Assembly (NCBI GenBank): GCA_964387585.1
Contig: CAYLWW010000054.1
Span: forward strand, 1-10,516
Source of the DNA: CAYLWW01 sp964387585
GTDB lineage: Bacteria; Pseudomonadota; Alphaproteobacteria; Rickettsiales; Midichloriaceae
Direction: 5' to 3'
DNA length: 10,516 nt
Part shown: in pieces, positions 6,195 through 10,516 of the stretch
Layout: every line of letters starts with the position of its first letter
Numbering within the stretch: position 1 is the first letter of the stretch
Program-made: the position numbers and the translations under genes
Notes under the pieces: generated by a model
The model's database searches: none
The model's input: only the letters and a program-made list of their open reading frames with translations
What the model was told of the DNA's origin: nothing

Positions 6195-7316
6195 ATGTCA
6201 GCAGGTTATTACGAAAACCTAGGTGAAATAAATTATTTTATACCAAATTCTTTATATAAAATCGAGCCCTCAGTTTATTTAAATGATGAGGTAATGTATT
6301 TATATGGCGAAGTTGTCGCTAATCTTAGTAAAGTAAATACACTGATTAATATTATACCTAGTACCCTCACTTACATTAAGCTTTATAATGCAATAGAGGT
6401 ATCATCATCATTATCTATCGAAGGGGTAGAGATCAACTTTTTAGATATAATAAAAGAATTGCCTAACGACAAAAATGAGCAAATTTCTACAGATATGCAA
6501 TTAGCATTTAACTACCTCAAAGCTATTAATATCAACTCATATCAAAAAGATTTAGAGAATAACGAAATTCAATTTCAATCTACTATAAAAAACAGCAATA
6601 AAATTGTAAATTTTAATATAAATAATGAGTTTAAAACCGGTGAATATAGAAAAAAATCTATACGTATAGCGGATTTCATCCCAGCTCCTGCTGTTAAAAT
6701 AACTCAGTTAATGGATGAGCTAGAAAGTTACTTAAGAGAAAAAAATTCCTTACCTTTAATATTAAAAATAGCTGTCGTTACTGCACAGATTGAACTTATT
6801 TACCCTTTTATTATCAATAATGGCTATACTACACGTATAATAACTCTTTTAATGCTAGTGAATTTTAAAATTTTAGAATTACCAATAATATCTCCATCAT
6901 TTTTTTTCAATAATAACCAAGAAAGTTATTATAAAAAAATTCGCGAATTATACCTAACTGGCAACTTTAAGAATTGGATTTTATATTTTTTAAATGTAAT
7001 TAATACTGCTGCTATCGATGCTTATAAAAGTATTATAAACGTTGTTGAGCTGAAAAACTCTATAATATCTCATATAAATACTGATAAAAACTTTTATAAA
7101 ATGAGACAAACAGCTTTAAATGTACTAGAGATAATTTTTGAATTTCCTATTATTAATGTTCAGGAGCTTAGAAAAAGATTAGGCAAAGCTTATAATACTG
7201 CCGAGCATTTAATACAGCAATTTTTAAACTGCGAGATTTTATTTCAAGGAAATCAACAAAAACGCAATAAAATTTATCACTTCAATCCTTATTTACAGCT
7301 AATATTAAAACAATAG
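6195..7316 (+). CDS. Fic-family protein with degenerate catalytic motif (probable pseudoenzyme)
   Basis: A 373-residue protein with the whole layout of the Fic/DOC N-terminal plus Fic family, whose active members attach AMP to target proteins. The N-terminal inhibitory motif S-x-x-x-E-G is intact (S72 to G77, in S-S-S-L-S-I-E-G). The region G-E-Y-R-K-K-S-I-R-I (149-158) then F-I-P-A-P (161-165) matches the flap area, but the usual N-x-I-G-G-rich piece is missing. The catalytic signature HPFxDGNGRxxR is replaced by Y-P-F-I-I-N-N-G-Y-T-T-R (203-214): the catalytic His, the metal-binding Asp and the phosphate-binding Arg are lost, while P, F, N, G and the last R remain. Later family features are kept: Y-Y-K-K-I-R-E (245-251), W-I-L-Y-F-L-N-V-I (261-269) and a winged-helix-like end (about 303-370). 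The frame is intact, so it is not plain decay. Possible roles are regulation of another protein, a different chemistry, or none. Secretion is not evident. Confidence 0.8.
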   Translation: MSAGYYENLGEINYFIPNSLYKIEPSVYLNDEVMYLYGEVVANLSKVNTLINIIPSTLTYIKLYNAIEVSSSLSIEGVEINFLDIIKELPNDKNEQISTDMQLAFNYLKAININSYQKDLENNEIQFQSTIKNSNKIVNFNINNEFKTGEYRKKSIRIADFIPAPAVKITQLMDELESYLREKNSLPLILKIAVVTAQIELIYPFIINNGYTTRIITLLMLVNFKILELPIISPSFFFNNNQESYYKKIRELYLTGNFKNWILYFLNVINTAAIDAYKSIINVVELKNSIISHINTDKNFYKMRQTALNVLEIIFEFPIINVQELRKRLGKAYNTAEHLIQQFLNCEILFQGNQQKRNKIYHFNPYLQLILKQ

Positions 7317-7553
7317 TTTGAATTTTATATACAGCTTAGAAAGCAAAAGTAGGTATTCACAAAGAAGTGAAGTCTATAAAATCATATATCAACAACTGCT
7401 AATGTGTATCTACATACTCTAAAATATTTTTAGCAAACTATTCAATTAATTACGTAAAAATGTCAAAAAATTCAAATTTACCTGATAAAAATTATGTTGT
7501 TTCTCCTTCAGATTTGGAGATTATACCGATAGGTCATTTTAAGCTTGTTGGAG

Positions 7554-7560
7554 AAAAAAA
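7554..7560 (+). other. First A7 frame-break site
   Basis: The sequence GAG-A7-CAAGG. With eight A the frame reads G-E-K-K-Q-G-S-Q-K-G-G and continues through Y-L-I-K; with seven it runs into TAA at 7631. The change is exactly one missing A. Confidence 0.65.
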
Positions 7561-7883
7561 CAAGGTTCACAGAAAGGAGGGATTCATAGTTATAAAACCT
7601 CAAACGATCAAAATGTTGAAAAACAATATTTAATTAAAACTTCTCTTAAAAACATAGGAGTTATCAATGACTTTGTTTCTTCATTTATTTTACGCCAAAT
7701 AATAGGTGATAAAGCTCCAAAAAATCATATTGTAAGATTAGAAGATGGTAAATTAGGTATAGCTTCAGGAATTATCCCTGGTTTTATCAATTTTCACAAT
7801 TATTTTTATGATCTTGGTAAGAAAAATTTGGAATATGCTACCCTTCTTGATCAAGGGAAATTTTTTGATAAAAGTTATGATAT

Positions 7884-7890
7884 AAAAAAA
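7884..7890 (+). other. Second A7 frame-break site
   Basis: The sequence TAT-A7-GTAAC. With eight A the frame reads D-I-K-K-S-N-L-L-D-Y-K and enters the 3' open frame that holds the D-H-R-D motif; with seven it ends at TAG 7900-7902. This is the same lesion, in the same direction, as at the first run. Confidence 0.65.
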
Positions 7891-9227
7891 GTAACTTATT
7901 AGATTATAAAACTGCTTTTGAATCGGTAGAAGCTCTTGAAATAAATTTATTGGCATATTTTATTGACCATAGAGATTTTAATTCTCTTAACAAAGGTTTT
8001 ATTATTGAAGATAATAAAATAATAGGTATGACTTTAATAGATTTTGATAATTCACTAGTACTTGACAATAATGATGGTTTAATTTCTAAATATCCAAATA
8101 CAAAGTACTGGGCTGGGATAGATAATGCTTTAAAAATATTAAAAAATATTAGAAAATTTGATCCAAATAATTTAGATGAGCTAAATTCTCTCTTTATTGA
8201 GCTCGGTGAATCTGAATATCTGCAAAAAATTAAGGAATATATAATTAAGCAACTACAGGATGTAGATTTTAATATAAGGACTTGTGAATTAGCAGTAAAG
8301 ATTATAGATAATACAATTAGTGAAGATGAGTATAACAAGGAACTATTTATCAAAACTTTCCCATTTAATTCATTCATAACGCCAGATAAGGGTAATATAA
8401 TATTGCAGAGTATAATTTTAAGAAATGATGTTAAATTGCTAGCAAAATTGTTGAATGAGAATCAATATGATGACTTAATGTTAAGCTTTAACAAATATTC
8501 TACCTTAGAGCAGAAAAGTATATTATTAAGCTTGTTAAACGATGATGTGAAAAAGGAATTAATTACTCAAATGATAATTGACAGTAATAGCGAAGTCGAC
8601 CTCAAAACAGTTCTAAATTTAATGCAAGTTAATGGCATCTATAGTTATTTTTACGATATGATTAACAAATTGCTAAATAATGAGTATCGAAATAATAATG
8701 ATTTATTTTCAATATATACTGAATACTCTCAATACTATTTTCAACGTGATGCTCTAAATAAAATAAAGTATATAGGGATAATAGAAGATAAAACATCTGA
8801 ACTTAAATGGGACTTTGACGCTGAATTTAACGCTTTTAAATTATTTTTAGAAGACGAAGATAATTATCAAAAAAACTTTCCTAAAGTTATTAATAAACTT
8901 AGTGATGATCCAAGTAAAAAAGCTTTAGTAGAGTTTGCTGAAATGCTCATAGCTAATAGTAATTTTGACCTTGCAACAAAAATTTTAAATCGATTAGATT
9001 TACCTCAGTTAAAAAAATTAATGTCTTATAATAATGGCATATATTACCAAGGGCAAAATAAAGAGTATCAAGAAAATTTTTGTACTTTATTCAAAACGCA
9101 TTTTGAAGAGTTAGATGCATCAACAGAATACCATAATATTGTCACATATTATGTTAGATCAAATGATGAATATACATTTACTTGTAGTGAGATTAAAACA
9201 ACTTTTGACAATGAACTTTGCTCATAG

Positions 9228-9258
9228 TAAATGAATAAGTAGCTCATTTAGTTTTCTT
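9228..9258 (+). terminator. Weak terminator-like hairpin after the kinase-like gene
   Basis: Directly after the TAG stop, TAAATGA (9228-9234) and TCATTTA (9244-9250) can pair over a 9-base loop, followed by GTTTTCTT. The stem is AT-rich and the T-run is broken, so termination would be weak at best. Confidence 0.3.
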
Positions 9259-9500
9259 ACCAACAATAGCATAAGCATTTAAGGCATGTCTTTTATAGGA
9301 AAAGCAAGATCAGGATGTTTGATTAAAACGGTATATTAATATCAAGTTAATTGTTTAATAACATAAAACCTCAATAATGGATTAGGAAGGAGTTAAGAGA
9401 GATGTTTTAGGGATATTTTTAGAAAAGATTCTATTTGTTTTGAAATATCTGTCCAGTTTTTTAGGACCACCTCTACCCCAAAAAAAGTGAAAAAGACGTT

Positions 9501-9529
9501 TGACTATTAAAATATTATTTCTTACGATG
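9501..9529 (+). promoter_or_regulatory. Promoter candidate for the large repeat-protein gene
   Basis: TTGACT (9501-9506; 5 of 6 match TTGACA) and TACGAT (9524-9529; 4 of 6 match TATAAT), with a 17-base spacer. The expected start is near 9536, about 30 bases before the ATG at 9567. This is the best -35 box in the window. Confidence 0.5.
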
Positions 9530-9566
9530 TCATAAGAACTTAAAAAATTAACTAGCAAATTAATCC

Positions 9567-10516
9567 ATGGCTAAATGTATAGAAAAGATTGATTGGCAGA
9601 GAAGCACGGGTATTGGAGACATTCCTTTAGACGAGATATTAAATGATTCAGCAAGTTTTTCATTTACAATGATGCCATTTACTATAGACCTTTATGAGTC
9701 AATATACTGTGAATTAATTGTTGCAGGAAAAAGTTATTCCTCGAGTAAAATTAAGTATATAGTAAATAAACATAGCGTGCCACATGGTCTTAGACCAGAT
9801 ATAGCTGTTTTAGAAGTATTATATCCTGATTCTAGTAAATGTATAACTAGTTTTAATGCCGCCCCCACCAGCCTTCAAATGGATTTGGGGCCTGGCGCTA
9901 ATGGCACAGGTAGCAATGGCTCAGCCTTCGATGCTAAGAATAATATTCCACCTCATTGTAAAGATTTTTTAATAAGATTAGATTTGAAAAAATTTGCACA
10001 TATTGAATTTGCTAAATATGTAACTGATACTGATGCAAGAGGGGGGATCGTGGGGACCCCTAATATTATTATCCAAGCTTGGCCTAGATGCGGTTATTTG
10101 ATTAAGTATGACACATGTCTTTATTTAGACACTAGCTTATACGTAAACACCCCTCTGCCTTCTAATTTGTACTATAAGGGGTTTAGTAGCTGCTCTCACC
10201 CAGAGGATATGTTGCAATATAAAGCAAGGGATATCCATGACTCTGCTAGTAATGTATGTAATGTGACATTTAATTTTGCTCCTTCTGAGCTATCTATTAG
10301 TAACGAAACTCAAGTAAATGATCACACTTTATTTGATCAAATAAATCCCTCAATAACCTCCTTATCTAATGGGGGATTTGTAGTTGTTTGGCAAAGTAAA
10401 GGACAGGATGGGAATGGGGATGGCTTATATGGCAAGCTATATGACTCAAGCGCTAATTCTATTGATGGGGAATTTCAAATCAATACCTATACAGTACACC
10501 ATCAATATAAGCCAAA
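9567..10516 (+). CDS. Large repeat protein, adhesin- or exoprotein-like (5' part only)
   Basis: An open frame of 316 codons starts at ATG 9567 and leaves the window without a stop. An in-frame TAA at 9561-9563 rules out a start further upstream. Residues 1 to about 240 are unrecognised. They include eight or more cysteines, a G/N/S-rich stretch (P-G-A-N-G-T-G-S-N-G-S, about 111-121) and no N-terminal signal peptide. From 249 a repeat begins with N-P-S-I-T-S-L-S-N-G-G-F-V-V-V-W-Q-S (260-277), then G-Q-D-G-N-G-D-G-L-Y-G (279-289). A second copy starts at 304. Such repeats are known from very long bacterial surface or secreted proteins, often exported by type I secretion through a C-terminal signal; that end is not in view. 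D-G-N-G-D-G resembles a calcium-binding loop. GC is clearly higher than in the gene before it (47.5% over 9841-9960 against 25% over 8821-8940), which suggests a separate origin. No Shine-Dalgarno sequence is seen. Confidence 0.75.
   Translation, partial: MAKCIEKIDWQRSTGIGDIPLDEILNDSASFSFTMMPFTIDLYESIYCELIVAGKSYSSSKIKYIVNKHSVPHGLRPDIAVLEVLYPDSSKCITSFNAAPTSLQMDLGPGANGTGSNGSAFDAKNNIPPHCKDFLIRLDLKKFAHIEFAKYVTDTDARGGIVGTPNIIIQAWPRCGYLIKYDTCLYLDTSLYVNTPLPSNLYYKGFSSCSHPEDMLQYKARDIHDSASNVCNVTFNFAPSELSISNETQVNDHTLFDQINPSITSLSNGGFVVVWQSKGQDGNGDGLYGKLYDSSANSIDGEFQINTYTVHHQYKP
10311..10475 (+). repeat. First 55-residue repeat unit of the large protein
   Basis: Codons 249-303. The unit opens Q-V-N-D-H-T-x-x-x-Q-x-x-P and the next one opens Q-I-N-T-Y-T-x-x-x-Q-x-x-P at codon 304, so Q, N, T, Q and P recur at a period of 55 residues. 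Only one full unit and the first 13 residues of a second are visible. Confidence 0.6.

Larger units (their letters stand above)
7460..9227 (+). pseudogene. Kinase-like gene split by two single-base deficits in A7 runs
   Basis: Three reading frames join into one protein if one A is added in the run at 7554-7560 and one in the run at 7884-7890. The first frame alone stops at 7631-7633 (57 residues), the second at 7900-7902, and the third is open to TAG at 9225-9227. The repaired product has 589 residues. Features suggest a kinase-like fold: a G-S-Q-K-G-G stretch, then Y-L-I-K with K60, G-I-A-S-G-I-I-P-G-F as a hinge-like strand, D-H-R-D-F-N-S-L-N (170-178) as catalytic loop, and I-D-F-D-N (194-198) as metal-binding motif. 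This resembles HipA-like or phosphoinositide-kinase-like proteins; the exact family is not recognised. The remaining 380 residues look helical and are unknown. The 143 bp before it hold no clear promoter or ribosome-binding sequence. It follows the Fic gene on the same strand. The long open third frame argues for a recent break, an error, or rescue by slippage. Confidence 0.7.
9228..9566. other. 339-bp spacer without a supported gene
   Basis: Apart from the hairpin at its left end and the promoter candidate at its right end I see no gene. On the minus strand there are short protein-like fragments. One ends ...A-L-N-A-Y-A-I-V-G-K-K-T-K before a TGA at 9244-9246; another spans about 9390-9540 and includes W-G-R-G-G-P-K-K-L-D-R-Y-F-K. 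Neither has a start signal or a recognised family. They may be debris of decayed genes at a boundary between two accessory loci. Confidence 0.5.

Noticed and set aside
7356..7371. TTCAC-AAAGAA-GTGAA hairpin after the Fic gene
   Set aside because: Only a 5-bp stem with no T-run; not a credible terminator.
7765..7956. 63-codon minus-strand frame
   Set aside because: Antisense to the conserved middle frame of the kinase-like gene; hydrophobic and K/F-rich by composition only.
7904..8377. 157-codon open frame on the minus strand
   Set aside because: It lies antisense within the kinase-like gene, is rich in S, L and I as expected of a complement of AT-rich coding DNA, and shows no family motif.
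9450..9480. TGTCCAGTTTTTTAGGACC stretch resembling the end of an IS3-type element
   Set aside because: No partner repeat, no transposase remnant with recognisable motifs and no target duplication are visible, so the likeness is not enough.
9244..9540. Minus-strand protein-like fragments ending A-Y-A-I-V-G-K-K-T-K and containing W-G-R-G-G-P-K-K-L-D
   Set aside because: Short, in different frames, without start signals or a recognised family; kept only as possible debris in the spacer entry.

Overview
The window is AT-rich DNA, probably from a host-associated alphaproteobacterium of the order Rickettsiales. The grounds are the base composition, the alphaproteobacterial type of DnaX C-terminus and of the DUF2125-like protein, the almost complete absence of Shine-Dalgarno sequences, and the effector- and adhesin-like genes beside a housekeeping block. 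This placement is an inference; no rRNA or tRNA gene is present to fix it.

Left part (70-5901, all on the minus strand, transcribed right to left): a compact housekeeping cluster. It runs dnaX (clamp loader tau subunit), ybaB (nucleoid-associated protein), a DUF374 lysophospholipid-acyltransferase-like gene, fabD and fabG (type II fatty acid synthesis), and a membrane-anchored DUF2125-like protein. Gaps are 28-109 bp. A convincing promoter (TGGCCA-17-TATAAG) precedes dnaX, and part of its sequence recurs at the left edge of the window. The cluster combines replication with membrane-lipid supply. acpP does not follow fabG, and recR does not follow ybaB.

Middle (5902-9227, plus strand): a divergent intergenic region, then two accessory genes. 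The first encodes a Fic-family protein of normal length that keeps the N-terminal inhibitory motif and C-terminal winged helix. Its catalytic signature HPFxDGNGRxxR has decayed to Y-P-F-I-I-N-N-G-Y-T-T-R, so it looks like a pseudoenzyme. The second is a gene for a protein with kinase-like features (589 residues when repaired), split over three reading frames. Each of the two frame breaks lies in a run of exactly seven A, and adding one A at each run restores a single uninterrupted frame. This means a fresh pseudogene, sequencing error, or expression rescued by polymerase slippage on poly(A).

Right part (9228-10516): a 339-bp spacer with a good promoter at its end, then the start of a large gene that runs off the window. 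Its N-terminal region of about 240 residues is unrecognised. It is followed by the first of what look like 55-residue repeats of the N-P-S-I-T-x-L-x-N-G-G-F-V-V-V-W-Q-S type found in large bacterial surface or secreted proteins. Local GC there is almost twice that of the neighbouring gene (57/120 against 30/120 in hand-counted samples).

The most interesting points are the degenerate but intact Fic protein, the paired A7 frame breaks, and an A8 run in dnaX placed where slippage would produce a short gamma-like form.
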